Position numbers and translations under genes: made by a program
Assembly (NCBI RefSeq): GCF_963676685.1
Contig: NC_092345.1
Coordinates: forward strand, 76,807,960 to 76,871,959
DNA length: 64,000 nt
Direction: 5' to 3'
Source of the DNA: Mytilus edulis
Taxonomy: Eukaryota > Mollusca > Bivalvia > Mytilida > Mytilidae
Notes under the pieces: model-generated
The model's database searches: none
What the model saw: only the letters and a program-made list of their open reading frames with translations
Told to the model about the DNA's origin: nothing
Shown: positions 12,299-27,400 of the stretch, one piece after another
Position numbering within the stretch: the stretch's first letter is position 1
Layout: the number at the start of each line of letters is the position of its first letter

Positions 12299-12447
12299 TT
12301 ATCCAATAGGAGGTCCATTTGCAACTTGAACTGACGAACAGTGTTTGCAAGTCTTTGCACAGTAGATCTTAGCTGTGGGTACATCACAGATATTGCTAGC
12401 AACAAACAATTTACAATCTAATTCCGTTTTGTCTTCGCAAGGAGGAC
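12299..12447 (-). CDS. Gene A exon 11: C-terminal ShKT domain and stop
   Basis: The acceptor TACTATTACAG precedes the exon. Entry is in phase 1; the first two bases complete a Cys codon begun in exon 10. It encodes six cysteines spaced C-x6-C-x8-C-x8-C-x3-C-x2-C, the ShKT pattern, then about 13 residues and a TAA stop at 12301-12299. Confidence 0.8.
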
Positions 12448-15400
12448 CTGTAATAGTACATACATAGAACTAAACAGTCGAATATCAGAATCTATTTATA
12501 TACTTTTATGTTCAAATAATTACATTACATGTATTTTTCATTATAATAAGTTACTCCCCAGGAAAGCACTTCATACAAAATATACTTTTGCAACGCTTTA
12601 ATATCCCAATACATTTGCAAAAGAAGACTTCAGTTCTAAAATGAACCTCTGAAAATGGCGCTAGGTACGCAGCAAATAACGATAATAACGAAGGAAGTTT
12701 GTCTTACGATCAAATAACCCCTTTCTCACCTGTACTATTGGAATAACTTGAGTTCAACTCTTTTGTGTAGCAATAACATATATGTGTGTTAGGACAAACT
12801 AGCCATATTTAATTTTATTTTTTAGAACTAATTTTGAAAACATTTAATAACAATAACATGTAAACGTGTTTTTTTTACTGAACTAGAATTAAAATGACTT
12901 TAAAAAAGTACACGTCATTCTAATGCTAAACATAGTTGTTTGTGGTAACTAAGTCGTTTGCTCTGTTTATTTTTCAAGGCAAAAGGTAAAAAACCTTTAT
13001 TCATGAAGTTTGTTATAAGAAATCAATTGTAACTTACTGAAGCGTTATTTTACATGTCAACATCAAGATCTTAAACATTGAAATTGGAATGAAATTGACA
13101 AGTTTTTAAAAAAACTGCATTACTTTGTCCATAAAATCCCAAAATATCAGTATATTTTCGGTTTAGAAGTTCTATATCTATCTTTCGAAAACTAAAGAAT
13201 TCAAAAAGTTTTGGAACACCAATGGACAAATCTTGCGTAGGTTAAAAAAACAAATTTAAATTTCATTCCATGTCTAATCCAAGGTGTTATTGTATGCTCT
13301 AATGAAATCATGAAAACACAGCAGAGAGGAAATAATTGATATAAAATTTGATGAATTAAGTGAAGTCCACGAAAACATCGCTACCACATGCACAACTTAC
13401 AATGATTGCACGATCTAGCACATAAGGTATTGGCTACAGCTGTTGAGCAGATATTGGTTACCATAAGAATGGTACAATTTACACCAGGGCTATCATTGCA
13501 TGTTGCTGAAACAAAGCAAAATGTATTTGAACAAGTGTTAAACGTTTCACTCTGCATACGTTTTCTTAATTCTTATAGAAGCATGTCGTTTGTATAATAG
13601 TTCTACAAAAATTATTGACCATCTCAAAAACACTGTTCTTGTTCTGAACCGACATGGATTTTGGGGATCCTTAAAACCATTAACACACTTGATTGACTTA
13701 TAGACCGTGGCATGTAAGAACAAAAGGTTATCATTTCTGTCTATAAGACCATCGATTCCCCTTATACTATTTTACAAAAAGATAAATTCTAGATGTCCTC
13801 TGGTTTTTGATGACTTGTGCTTGTTAGCGTGTTCTTTACTTAGGATTCGTTCTATATTACCCATTACACAAAACAGGATGCAATTAAAAAAATTCATTGT
13901 CGAAAAATATCGACACTTGAAGTGATCGCCTTGGTTCTTCATTGACTCAATTATGATAAATCCAATCTTTTTAAGATGCTAAGAAACTCTCTAAAATAAG
14001 TTGAAACGTATATTGTATTATATAAGAGCAATACCAGATCTTTGTAACAGCAAAAGAAAAAATCTTAATTCAATTGAGAGTATACTTAAGCTTAAATTAG
14101 ATAAATATGGCAAAAATGACATTTTCAGTTATGTCATTCTCATTTTATATTACTGTATACGTATTATACGTATTATTTGCGATGTTGTGTTATACCTTGG
14201 TTGTTAACGTTTTGGCTTGCAGACACTGAACTAGCAAATTGAGTTGTTGATGTTATTGATGTTTTCTGTACAGTTGAAGTTGTTTCTCTAGGAAATTGTG
14301 TAGTGGTTAACAGTTTTGTGGGATTACTTGCATTGACAGGAATCGAAGCAAACGCAACTGGCGTAGTAGGGGTTGTTCTTTGCAAATTTTCAGTGTTAGG
14401 CAAGGTTGTTGGTTCATGTGAAGCTGAAAACGTTGTTGTTCGTTCACGTGAAGTGGTAGGCGTTGTTGTTCGTACATATGTGGTCGTTGGCGTTGTTGTT
14501 ACGTGTGTAGTGGAAGACGTTGTTGTCGATTCATGTGTAGTGGTAGGCGTTGTTGATTGTACAAGTGTAGTGGTAGGAGTTGTTATTGATTCATGTGTAG
14601 TGGTAGGCGTTGTTTTTTGTACATTTGTGGAGGTAGCTGATGTTGTAACCATATGTGTAGTAGTAGGTGTTGTTTGTTGTACTTGTGTGAAAAAAGAAAA
14701 TGAGTGCACATACCACCAATGAACGAGTTTTTAATGTATGTAAATCGGATAAGGTAGAAAATGAATATAACTTTTTATCGAATAATGAAAAAAAATCTAA
14801 CTTTAGAATGAACTTTAAAACTATTATATTCAAAATACTTCCTTCAAGTTGTAGTATGAATCAGCTAAATATGAAATGTTGCATTCATAGCAATTCTTTA
14901 AAAGTACTGAAAGTGACAAGTTCTTATTCACATAAATGTCAGGTATATATAAATGGAAGTTGGCTTCTTTATTATAACATATTATTTCATTATGCTGTTT
15001 TATACAGTTATTTAATATGTAACTATGCAATAGATCAAAATATATTTCCCGAGGTATGAGGATCAGCGCATTGTTCTATTGCCCGAAGGCAACAGCTGAG
15101 GGCAATAGAACAATGAGCTGATCTTCATACCGAGAGAAATATATTTTGATCTATTGCACTGTTACACATTCAATAACTGTTTTATTACCTATTACATACT
15201 GAGTCATTTCTTACAAATTCTTAGAAATAAATCACATGAAATTAACAACTGTATCAAATATAATGTGTAAGGAGCATACATGTGCAAGAATCCAAGAACG
15301 TTTAAAAGACCCAATGCTATTGGACAACATGAATACCTTTCAACTAATCCGATTTCAGAAAAAGAGGTCATAACAGGTCAGTGCAATAGACTGCTCATAG

Positions 15401-18400
15401 GTGTAATAGAACGATAATTTCCAGTGCAATAGACCGTGGAACAAAAAATAGCAGAAAATAGCAAATGATATAGAAATATTAATAAAACAGTAAAATACTC
15501 TTTATAAGGTAATAATCTACGGAAGCGTATTAGTGACATAGAAAAAATAAAATTGGCAGTGAAATTTTTTTTCAAAGTCGAAATTTTGACATTTCAAATC
15601 TTAAAATTTCGACTTTTACTTTTCTTATCTTGAAATTTTGACTTTCAGAAAACTTGAAATTTCGCCTTTTGGAAAAGTCGATATTTTGACTTTTTTGGAA
15701 TTCGAAATTTTGACTTTATAAAAAATCGATATTTCGACTTTAAACTCAAAACTTTGACTTTTTTAAAACTCGAAATTCCTACTTTTCTAAACTCAAAATT
15801 TCGACTTTTCTAAACTCGAAATTTCGACTTCTTTTAAACTCAAAATTTCGACTTATCCTCAGTATTTTTACGTTTGCGATTATCACATTCACAGTCATTT
15901 ATATCAGCAAGCGGAGAGTCATATACATTATTAACTTGATAAGCACATTTTAATAAACTAAATCATTTTCAAGAGGTTATCTTAGATAGAAAATCTTGGA
16001 ATAAATAAAATATGTTTCACGTTCAAATACATATTTCAAGTCTGGATTTCAGATATTTGTATGAAGACAATCCCGTTATTCCGACACACCTATATATTGA
16101 CATACATTTATTCAACAGTCTAATATATAAAGACAAGGGTTAATAGTTGTGTCATAAGAATGTCAACTTGTAGAGAATGTTTAAAAAAAAACAAAAAAAC
16201 CAACATTTCAAAATTCCAAAACTAGAAAACTGAGCAGCTAATTGGTCGTCCTGAATATGCATGGCATTTTTGGCTACTTGATTTAACATTCTTTAAACAA
16301 GGCAAAGTCAGGGACTTGCTATTGGGAAACCAAACAAACGTTGAAACTGTGGTGCTAAATGTCCTCAGATCTGACGATCCTATGACAGTGTCGATGAATC
16401 TTAAACATTGAATATGGGAAAACATTTTTTTTTCTGTCAACATGCATGTTTTTTTCCGAATGAAACTCCTCAATTTTAAATGCTGATCCATATCTTAATT
16501 TAAGAACAAAATCAATTTCTGAATATAAATGTGTGGATGACGCTTTAATAATTTGCGTCCATATTTACCCCTTCTAAAATTGTAAGAATTGTGTTTGAAT
16601 ACTAACATCAAAGTTTTAAAAGTACTTAGAAAAAGTCAAAATGTCATGATTTCAATGGTCAAAATTTTAACTTTAAAATAAAAAATTCGAAATTCTTAAA
16701 GATGAAATTTTGAGTTCAAAGTCGAAATTTTGAGTTTAAAAAAATTAGAAATTTTCAGTTTAAAACCAATCGAAATTCGAGTTTAAAAAAGTTGAATATT
16801 TTGAGTTTGAATTAAGTCAAAACTTCGAGTTTTAAAAAGTCGAAATTTTGAGTTTATAGTGGAAATATCGACTTTTGTAAAGTCGAAATTTCGAGTTTTA
16901 AAAAGGTCAAACTTTCGACTTTTTAAAAATTCGAATTTGGAGATTTTAAAAAGTCAAAATTTCGAGATTTGGAAAGTCAAAATTTCGAGATTTGAAAAGA
17001 AAAAATTTCAAGTTATAATAGTTAAAATTTCGAGATTTTAAATGTCTAAAATATCGACTTTGAAAAAAAAGTTCACTGCCAATTTTATTTTTACTTATAC
17101 CCTAATACGCTTCAGTAATAATCATTGTTATAATGTAATGAAATATTGGCTTTTGCCAATTATTTTAATTATAAAAATATTTGCATTAGTTTGTGTTTTT
17201 GTAATTGGATTCCTACTATAATATATTGCAGTTATAACTCGTGAAAACATCATTTGCTAGATTGAAACATCGGTAATTAATTGTAGTCTTAATTTGGTAT
17301 ACACAAAAAAAAACACAATAAAAGAAATCGAACAGACTAACAATACAACACTCACAAACCGTTGCTAAAAACCATTTACACATGTAATATAGCCTAAACA
17401 TGCTTAATACTAACCTTGAATTGAAGCTAACAGGTATGTAACTAGCAAAAACATAATATGAAAACGGTCTCTATGATTTCAATTTACCTTCTATCCATCA
17501 GTTTTGAGCTTATGACGTTATAAGACATGTATTTTAGGTTTAAACATAATGCAATACTATAAATTTTGTCTCAGTTCTATTCCTTCTAATTTCATGTAAC
17601 AATGAAATAAGATAACGTACGGAGAGAGCATTATGAGAATTCTTCTAAATCCCATAAACATCTGAACACTACTGTAAGCAGATTTTGGTTATCTTTTTAG
17701 ATCCGCACAAAATTCAAAATGTATATATATTTGATGGCTTTCAATCTTAGATAGGTTTCTGAAATGTGGCTATTTCTGTTCGTTGTTGTTCTTTTTTGTC
17801 ATTACATTACACGTTTGTCTCCAACTTATGATTTTTAATGAGCCCTTTGCTATATCCATCTGATTTTACTTTTTATTAATTGATTGTGTCCCTCGGGTAT
17901 GTAAAGTATATCTTTACAGATTTTGTTTTCATATTACAATTTATTTTAAACTAATAATTTGTTTAATTAGATTTCCAAGATTGTTAATTTATGTGACAAG
18001 AGTTTAGGTAACCAATATATTAATGTGTTGGATTATTAATGGTATGAATATTCATTAGTGAAGTGCATTTAAATCTCAGTGTATTTTTTTTTCTATTGCC
18101 AATGTGTTTTTGTTCACAATATTCAGTTTGTTTTTTTTCTATTTATGTAGTCATAGATTATAATGTTGGAATCTCATTGTGTAGTTTTTGATAGGTCACT
18201 CAATGGAAAGTTCTGCAATATTAAATAGGGTCAGAATTGTTTGATAGGGGTGGTTATAGTTTGATAGTACGGCAACACCTATGCATTGTTTCTAAGCAAA
18301 TGTTGTGTTTTAATGTTTTTCCATATCTTTCAAACCATTTTTACCTCCCGATGATTTTGAAAATCTGCCCCCATTTCAATATGGCTTGACTAACCTTGAT

Positions 18401-21400
18401 GGTGCCCATTCTCAGAGTGTGTATTTATATGTCAATGAGTATTATTTCGAAAGGTTTTGACGAGAACCACTTGCCGTAGTTTTAAGACTTTCGGTTCAAA
18501 ACCTTTGTAACATGTATTTACCTTTCTTATCTCTTACATACAAGTACAATACAAAGGTCAGAACAACTCTAAATTAAGGACACTTCGAACAAACATTTGA
18601 TTATGGACTTTCCCAATTGATCTTTCTCTAAGTTCAGTATTTTTGTGATTTTACTTTTTGATACGTAATTATGTATATTCAGAGATACTACTAGTTATTC
18701 CATATCTTTAAGAAATGGTATACATTATAACCTTTATAACAAATAAGACATCGAGGGTTAATGTGTACAGTAATTTCGGTCTTATCAAATTAACAAATGT
18801 ATCTAATTTATACAGTTCACATATCTTATTGTATATCTGCCTATCTGTCTATCACACACATATATAAAATGATAAAATTATCATTAGACATAACAATGAT
18901 CATTAGTTCCGACGGATTTTTTCTCAACACAATGTTTTTTACAGATACATTGTATTAGCTTTCAAAGTGTACTTACTTATTTTTGACATGCACACAGTAG
19001 AATCACAATCACAGTATCCATTTGTTGGTAATAAACTACAAATATGAATTTTCTACAAATAAATAGACAAGATTTTATCATACCAATATCGTAAATTATC
19101 AGTCGTCAAACACAATGTAAACCTTTTTTGTCGGATGAACAGCTTCACATTGTGTCGAACGGTTGATATTTTACGATATCTATACATATAAAACCCGAAT
19201 ATATGTGTATGGATAACTTCTTCTCAGACATTGCACGACAGCGCTGTAACTGCTCTACAGACATTCCCGAAGAGAAAGTTGATAATAAATTGAAGCAGAC
19301 GCGATTTAACATTATTCATTTATTTCCCGTTCCTGAGGGTGATATGAAGATTTACTCACCGAAGAAAAATTATTTCACGAGGGCATTGCCCGAGGAAAAT
19401 ATGACTTTTCGTGGGTGAACAAATCCACATATCTTCCTAAGCCAGGGAAATGAGTGTGTTATTCCACTGCCTTTACTTTATTTTTACTTCTGAACATAAG
19501 ACATCAATTTACCTAATTTATTTCTTATCTTTTTTTTTATCACTAAACACAACATACATAATGATAATATATTTATTCTTTTCTCTTTGTTTTTAGATCT
19601 GAAATAGCTTTTGTTTTTTCGTTTCTTCGCCATCGATTTATGTGATTTGAAAATCGATGTACTACTTTTGTGTAGCTAAAGGAAGGCTATCAAGTCATTC
19701 CAACTTTCAATATTACATATCCCATTATAAAATACTCAATGGCTTTATTCTTCATTGACAGCTGAGGCGTGATGCTTACTCAACGTTATTTGCTATTTTT
19801 GCAGTGCATATATTTTGTGCCATGACCGGATATCCCATATCCTTTCTTTGCTATGCCTTTATAAATTTCGTGCAACAAATGAGCTTTTCTGGAATTGCCT
19901 TTATTACGATCAGCAACGCTCAGAACTAGAAGTTGAAAATCAAGGAAGTCTAAAAACGTTAAACAGTTAGTATAGACAAGTACCTTAACATAATACCCAA
20001 TTTATTTTAGGTCAACTGAAGTAAAGTTATGTTAGCAAACGAAAAAAAAAGTTGCACGACTGTTTTGTCAGACTTTAAGGTGAAATTTTCGCACGAACCA
20101 ATACAGAAGCGCCTACAATTGGAGAACAAATACAGAAGCGCCTATTACTGGGAGAACCAATACAGAAACGCCTACTATTGGGAGAACCAATACAGAAGCT
20201 CATTCTATTAGGAGAACCAATATAGAAGCGCCTACTATTGGGAGAACCAATACAGAAACGCCTACTATTGGGAGAACCAATACAGAAGCGCCTACTATTG
20301 GGAGAACCAAAACAGAAGCGCCTTCTATTGGTAGAACCAAAACAGAAAGCCTACTATTGGGAAAACCAATATAGGAGCGCTTTCTAATGGGAGAACCAAT
20401 ACAGAAGCGCCTATTACTGGGAGAACCAATACAGAAGCGCCTTCTATTGGGAGAACCAAAACAGAAGCGCCTTCTATTGGTAGAACCAAAACAAAAACGC
20501 CTACTATTGGGAAAACCAAAGCAGAAGCGCCTTCTATTGGGAGAACCAATACAGAAGCGCCTTCTATTGGTAGAACAAAAACAGAAACGCCTACTATTGG
20601 GAAAACCAATACAGAAGCGCCCTCTATTGGGAGAACCAATACATTAGCGCCTACTATTGGAAGAACTAATGCAAAATCGTCTGCAACTGCAAAAACCAAT
20701 ACAGGAGCGCCTACTATTGAGAGAACCAATACAGTTAGGTATTGACATTTCACTTGGAAACTCAACATATACCCTCACGATACTTACCAAAGAGGAAATG
20801 CTGGATAATCATAGATCTGTTCTATGTTCCTTTGGAATTTTAACCAAAGATGAATAACTTGATCTTCCATCACTGTATGGATACCTAAACTCCATAAGTG
20901 TCCTTACAAACAAAGGGTTATTGCTGTGTCTTCCAAGTGCTCCACGAAACCTCTTTCTAAATTATTAACATCTATTTAATCAGCAATCAAAGCCGGGCTA
21001 CAAAGTTATTGTGAAACTGCATATTCTAGAGGTGGCGTGAATCAGATGTGGATACTAAAAAAATCCAAAGATCTTTTAGACTTACATACAATCTAAGACT
21101 CTTTCATCTTGCAATAGTATTAAAACATTTGACTTTTCTACACTTCACACAAGTATTCCCGATTCCAAACTAAAGGACAAATAAAAAAAAGAATGGTCAA
21201 CGTAGATACAAGTTTCTTGTCTTATGGTGGGATAAATCCTACTTTGTAAAGGATCACTCTGATTCAAACAAAAAATCTCTGAAACTGACATTATCACGAT
21301 GCTTGATTTCTTGATTGACAGACTATCGGCATTCCAATGGGAACTATATTTGCCCCTCGTCTTACCGACTTTTTTCTTTATTATTATTAGGCTGACCTCA

Positions 21401-24400
21401 GACAGGAACGTCTTAGGAAGAAAGATAAGAAGTTAGCAATATCATTTAACTTTACTTTCCGCTATGTAGATGTTCTCTCACTAAATATTTCAAAATTTGG
21501 TGACCATGTTGAACGCATCTATCCCATCGAACTAGAGATAAAGGATATAACAGATATAGTTAGGTCGGCCTCATATCTTGAGTTACATCTAGAAATTGAC
21601 AATGAGGGTCGGTTGAAAACAAAACTTTACGACAAAATAGATGATTTCAGCTTCCTAACTGTGAACTTTCCATTGCTAAGTAGCAACATTCCAGCATCGC
21701 CTGCATACGGTGTATATATTTCCCAATTGATATTCCCGTGTTTGTATTTCCTATCATGATTTCCTTGATAGAGGGTTGCTGCTAACAAGGAGGCTATTAA
21801 ACCTAGAGTTACAAATGGTGAAGTTGAAATAATCCCTTCGTAAATTTTACGGACGCCAAAACGAGTTGGTTGACCGTTATTTAATCAACGTTTCACAGAT
21901 GATATCGGATATGATTCTTAAGTCGTAACTACAATCACCTTCCCCCCTTCCTCTGAAATGTGACCTACCGTTTTAGACTATCTACCAGGTTTGTAATATT
22001 ATGAGCAACACGACGAGTGCCACATGTGGAGCAGTATCTGCTTACACTTCCGGAGCACCCGAGAACACCCCCAGTTTTTTTGTGGGGTTCGTGTTGCTTA
22101 GTCTTAAGTTTTCTATGTTGTGTCATATGTACTATTGTTTGTCTGTTTGTCTTTTGCATTTTTGGCCATGGCTTTGTCAATTTATTTTCGCTTCAGGAGT
22201 TTGACTGTCCCTCTGGTATCTTTCGTCGTCCCTTTTTTAGCACTTGCTACTGCATAGGCGAAGGAGTTAACAAAGTACATATTTTAGCAATAACTGGACT
22301 GTCTAGTTACACTAGTTACTCTATTGAAAGTTTTGATTGAAAAACTAGAGTGCAGAACAAAAACGGCGAAATGAGATTACTGACCTGTTGTTTTTGTATA
22401 CAGGACGCTGAAATAGGTACACTGTTTACAAAATTTACACGACAAACCTACAAGAGATGATAATATCTAATTAAATATATATCTGCATGCATATTGGATT
22501 GAAAACGACAAAACGAGCTCTATAACAGTTCTTCATTTATGCTTGTTGTAACACGACGAAATAATTATTTTGAGGCGTCTTTATAGATGATGATTTAGGT
22601 ATCTTTTATTTTATATCCTACTACAAGATTTTCTATATTAAAAAAAAGAAACTAATAGTGAAAGTAAATAAAGTTACATATATTTAGATATAAAAAGACG
22701 TAGTATGAGTGCCAATGAGACAACTCTCCATTCAAGTCACAATTTGTTAAAAGTAAACTATTATAGATGTACATGTAAAATTGAGAATGGAAATGGGGAA
22801 TGTACCAAAGAGACAACAACCCGACCATAGAGCAGACAACAGCAGAAGGTCACCAACAGGTCTTCAATGCAACTAGAAATTCCCGCACCCGGAGGCGTCC
22901 CTCAGCTGGCCCCTTATTAAATATATACTAGTTCAGTGATAATGAACGCCATACTAAACTCCAAATTGTACACAAGAAACTAAAAGTTAAAATAATACAA
23001 GACTAACGAAGGCCAGAGGCTCCTGACTTGGGACAGGCGCAAAAATGCGGCGGGGTTAAACATGTTTGTGAGATCTCAACCCTCCCCCTATACCTCTAGT
23101 GTATAGTCTGATACATACTTGTTGAGGAGTTGTACATGAAGTGCTGAAACAGGAAATTGTCTTTGGAGCTGGATGTAATAATTCTAAAAGATGATAGAAA
23201 ACACAACTTTTTACAAATGTTACAAATCGGCAAGTATATTTCATTAAGTCAAATGTCAATGAAATATATATAATAAGAGACGTTTGGTAAATCACCACAA
23301 CCATATATATTGCAATGGTTGTCGTAAGTTCATGTCTTTCATATTTGTGTCATTGATGAAAGTCGTCGGATGACCGTAACTTGGTGATATCTGTTTTTCA
23401 ATCAAATCACAGACTCGTATATATATAAGTACCTATAAAATCAACTTAACGATGTTAGAGTAGATTTGATTCGTAACTTCCGTATCTATAATACTAAAAT
23501 TACGAGGTCCAATTTGTCAGCCGTCATCCCGTAAAAACGACGAATCAAAATATTCAACTTTATAACTAATATAGTACAAAGGTGTAGATTAAAAATCACA
23601 CCACTCCAGGCCCTTTTGTTTTCCACGTAATTAATATTGCCAATAATTAAGAAGTTCCGGGTCGAGTCCGATACCGATACCAATAGTATATTCACCTGTT
23701 ACCGATTACCTTATCTGTACGTTCCGCATCTGACAGGCGCACCACCAAACGGTGTATTCAGGATTAATATGCTATATAGTATTACACGGGTCATAATCAC
23801 AGGGTTGAAACTACTCAATTGTCAAATTGTTACCTATTGTAGTATTTTAATCAGTGAGACTTTCTAAGATAAGGCGTATAGGTACAGTTTTCAATTTGTT
23901 AGCGGGCATGACGTAAAACAGCGAATTAAAGAATTCAATATTTATAACTAATATAGGACAATGCTGTTGATTATAAAATACTCCATTCCAGGACCTTTTG
24001 TTTTCCAAATAATTAATATTATCAATAATTGATAAGTTCCAGTTCGACGGGTTCAAACAGAAAGATTTGAAAGCAGAGAAAACTGTGTATCTTATAATCA
24101 GCATGACTTTATCAGATGACAAAACCAATACCAAAATAAGGCTTGCGCATAGTTATATACTTTAATTCAGTCACGGACCCGCGATATACGGGTGTGTTCT
24201 AGTGTATATATATATATATATACGAGTCTAAATTGAAAACTACGTTCAAACATATGATTGCGTTGGATAAAAACCGTAATATATATATATATATGTAGGA
24301 CTCTAAAGTGCGATGGGGACGCTAAAGTACGATGGTCACGCTAAAGTGCGATGGTCTACGCTAAAGTGCGTGGTTCCATACGCTAAAGTGCGATGGTCCG

Positions 24401-27400
24401 GGAAAATATAGACGTAAAAACGTAGTTCGATAATGACGTTAACAGTTGTTTATACAAACTAAAAATGAACATACCAGAAAATATATTAGGAATATTTGAT
24501 TAACAATTTTTACACCATATGTCCATGACTTACGAGTAATTGATTAAATTTAACCGTTCTTTGTCGGCTGAATCACAATGTTTATTTTTTTTGAGTGCTG
24601 AAAAAAGGATTTGTATCCTATAGTCGACCATTTTACTATATAAATACAAAACAGTATAGGCATACTTATCCTGCTTCTATTTGAAGCGAAAGGACACATT
24701 CGAATCATTGTTTATGCTGCAGTTTACTTTGTGACCCCCGTTAAAATGCCGTCGATTTTAATGAAAAGTAACGTCGGGAAAATAGAGATACATGTTTTCA
24801 TGCGTTAACTATAAATTGTCTGCTAAAACATAAGTTCGTACTGTATATTGTAGGAAAATACGGAAATGGAGAAAGCTCGGCGAACATTGCATTTCTCTCG
24901 CATTAAGATTTAAGCTTATGCAATAAATGTTGCATATTCCGACAATGAACGAATAAGGGATTTTTAATTTTCAATGACAAATGTAAGGGAGGTATATTAG
25001 TGTGAACGGCAATCTACACCAATTATCCAAATATTCAATACGCTCCGAATTGTTAAAAATTCATTTTACATGAAATATAATATTAGCAAAACATAAATTA
25101 CCTTTATAGCAATTATTACTTGGTCGGACTTGTTAATTTAGAAATAAATTACTTCCGCCTACCGGTAAATTGTAAAGCCTATCACATATGTTATACCTTA
25201 GCATAATAGCTTTTGCAAAAAGACTATTCAAAACCTCGATGTTTTAATACTTCGAATCTTACCCTTTGGACCATTACACTTTAGCCTGATACACCATCGT
25301 ATTTTCGCGAACAAACAACCAACGCACTTTAGCGTGAGACACCATCGTACTTTAGCGTAGACAATCGCACTTTAGCGTGACCATCGCACTTTAGAGTACC
25401 ATCGCACTTTAGAGTCTTACATATATATGTTCTAACTAGTTTACTATTTGGGTTTGAGCGTTTCTGATAAAGGGAAATCCAGAAAAGTATTTTGGAAGTA
25501 CGAATTTCATAAAGTGATATTTTCGTCTTTTAAGCGATATCAAATTATATCATATATATTTGATGTTCGCGATAACAATCACGACTTAAAAGTTTGGGCG
25601 TATCACTGACTTTTTCCGCGAAGTCAACTGCATGATCCTTTACTTAATCGATCATTACGAGGCAAAAAAAAATATACAAGCTCATGTCTGCTTATAAAAC
25701 TGCATAAAATTAATGTAGTAAAAATTATAAAAATAGCTAAGTCATACCACCTACTAAATAGCATATAACTACAATTAGCCGTCTCAGATGATAATGTATA
25801 AAACAAGGCAAAGAAACAACAGTCATCACCATATAAAATTATTCTTTCCATACCTGAATACTGTGCACAGTAATTACACGTGCGAGGGCATGTTTTAATT
25901 GAAAACTTCTTGGTATGTTCAGGCGCACTTGCAGAGCATATTTGATTTTTGAACGTTTTGCATCTGCTGTCATGGTCAACACACTGCTTCCATGGTACGG
26001 TTGCATCTTGTAAAAAGAAAAGTTTATGTAACTTAACTTTGCAAAACTGTTCATAGCACTTTAATAATTTTTCAGAAATGCTGCACTACAACGCCATTAC
26101 AATTAATTGAATAGCATAACTTGAAACTAAGTTTAACATATTGGCCAATAGTACCTTGGACCAATGTATATGTTCCTGATTGTATACAGTACACAGTTTT
26201 CATAGAGAGTAAAATGCAGGTATCGTCCCTTTATATGTAATGGGGTTAGAACCCTGGTTTAGGTTAGTATAGTCATTAATTATAACTGTTTTGCAGGACT
26301 ACCAATGTATATTTTAAATGTCATTATTTTGTAAATAACCAGAATACCGAACTTTTTCAAACAGACAAGCATACCACCAGCTGTTTAAGAAAAAATGGTA
26401 TTGAAACATGGAAAATATTGGCAGAAATGTTTACCTTTACGATAACATAACAGAAAATAAAATATGCCAACAAATTAAAAGGTAACACGTTTTTCGTTGT
26501 AACTTTAATCAGTGCTGTAATACCAATTTAATGGATTTTGGTTTGTGAATACTTTTTATTTGATAGTGTTGAACTATATCATGTGTCCTTTACTGGTCAT
26601 GCAAATTGACTCACAACTACCGTGATTGCGACTCTTGTTTTGTAATACTTGTCCCATGAATAACCAAAACTTATGAGCATTCTAACAGATTACACCAACA
26701 TTTATTAAAAAAAATAAGGTGTTTTTTTCCATTTTTTTTCTCGGAAATCATTTTAATTAAGAACTCAATCTCCCTTGTGTGAATTAAATCACTACACTGG
26801 TGCATCAAGTTGAAATTGCTACCGTTTATGGCATAACGTGCCCACACTCATCCCTTTTGCCTTTCAAACATATGGCATAAAAATAAACATACAATAAAAT
26901 ACCTGCATTGTGCAGCTGCCAACAAGATGACTTCTGATTTACTAGGAAATGCAAGGTGACTCATTACTTTGAAACTAGGGTCAAAATGTGCTCGCTGGTA
27001 AAAGAAGCTTATTAAATTATTCACAACTGTTTTGGTGATAACTGCTGAAACTTAGGTGTCTAACTTGGCAAGGACATGTCAACATAAATCAGCAGCTACA
27101 TTCCTCACACACTCTTTCATAACTAGTTAGAACCTTGTTAAATCTTGTCAACACTTCAGTAATAACTCAGTCTACATCATTTAGACAAAATTGCAGCTGT
27201 ACGTATCGCATGTTCATAAAAAAAACCAATTTATTACTGATGGCATTGAATCCGTATATTTTGTTATTTACCTGAAAGTGCCCAGTATTTCCTCAAGTTT
27301 AATACAAATATAATTCCCTATTCTTATATTATATCTCTTATTTTAATCGATATCAATGAATTATAAAATCTAGATATATTTTTATTTATTCCATTACTTG

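Noticed and set aside
14303..14722. 139-codon Val-rich plus-strand frame
   Set aside because: Antisense shadow of the Thr-rich exon, whose splice sites are on the minus strand.
20325..20768. 147-codon hydrophobic VLPIEGAS-type repeat frame
   Set aside because: Antisense reading of the 30-bp minisatellite.
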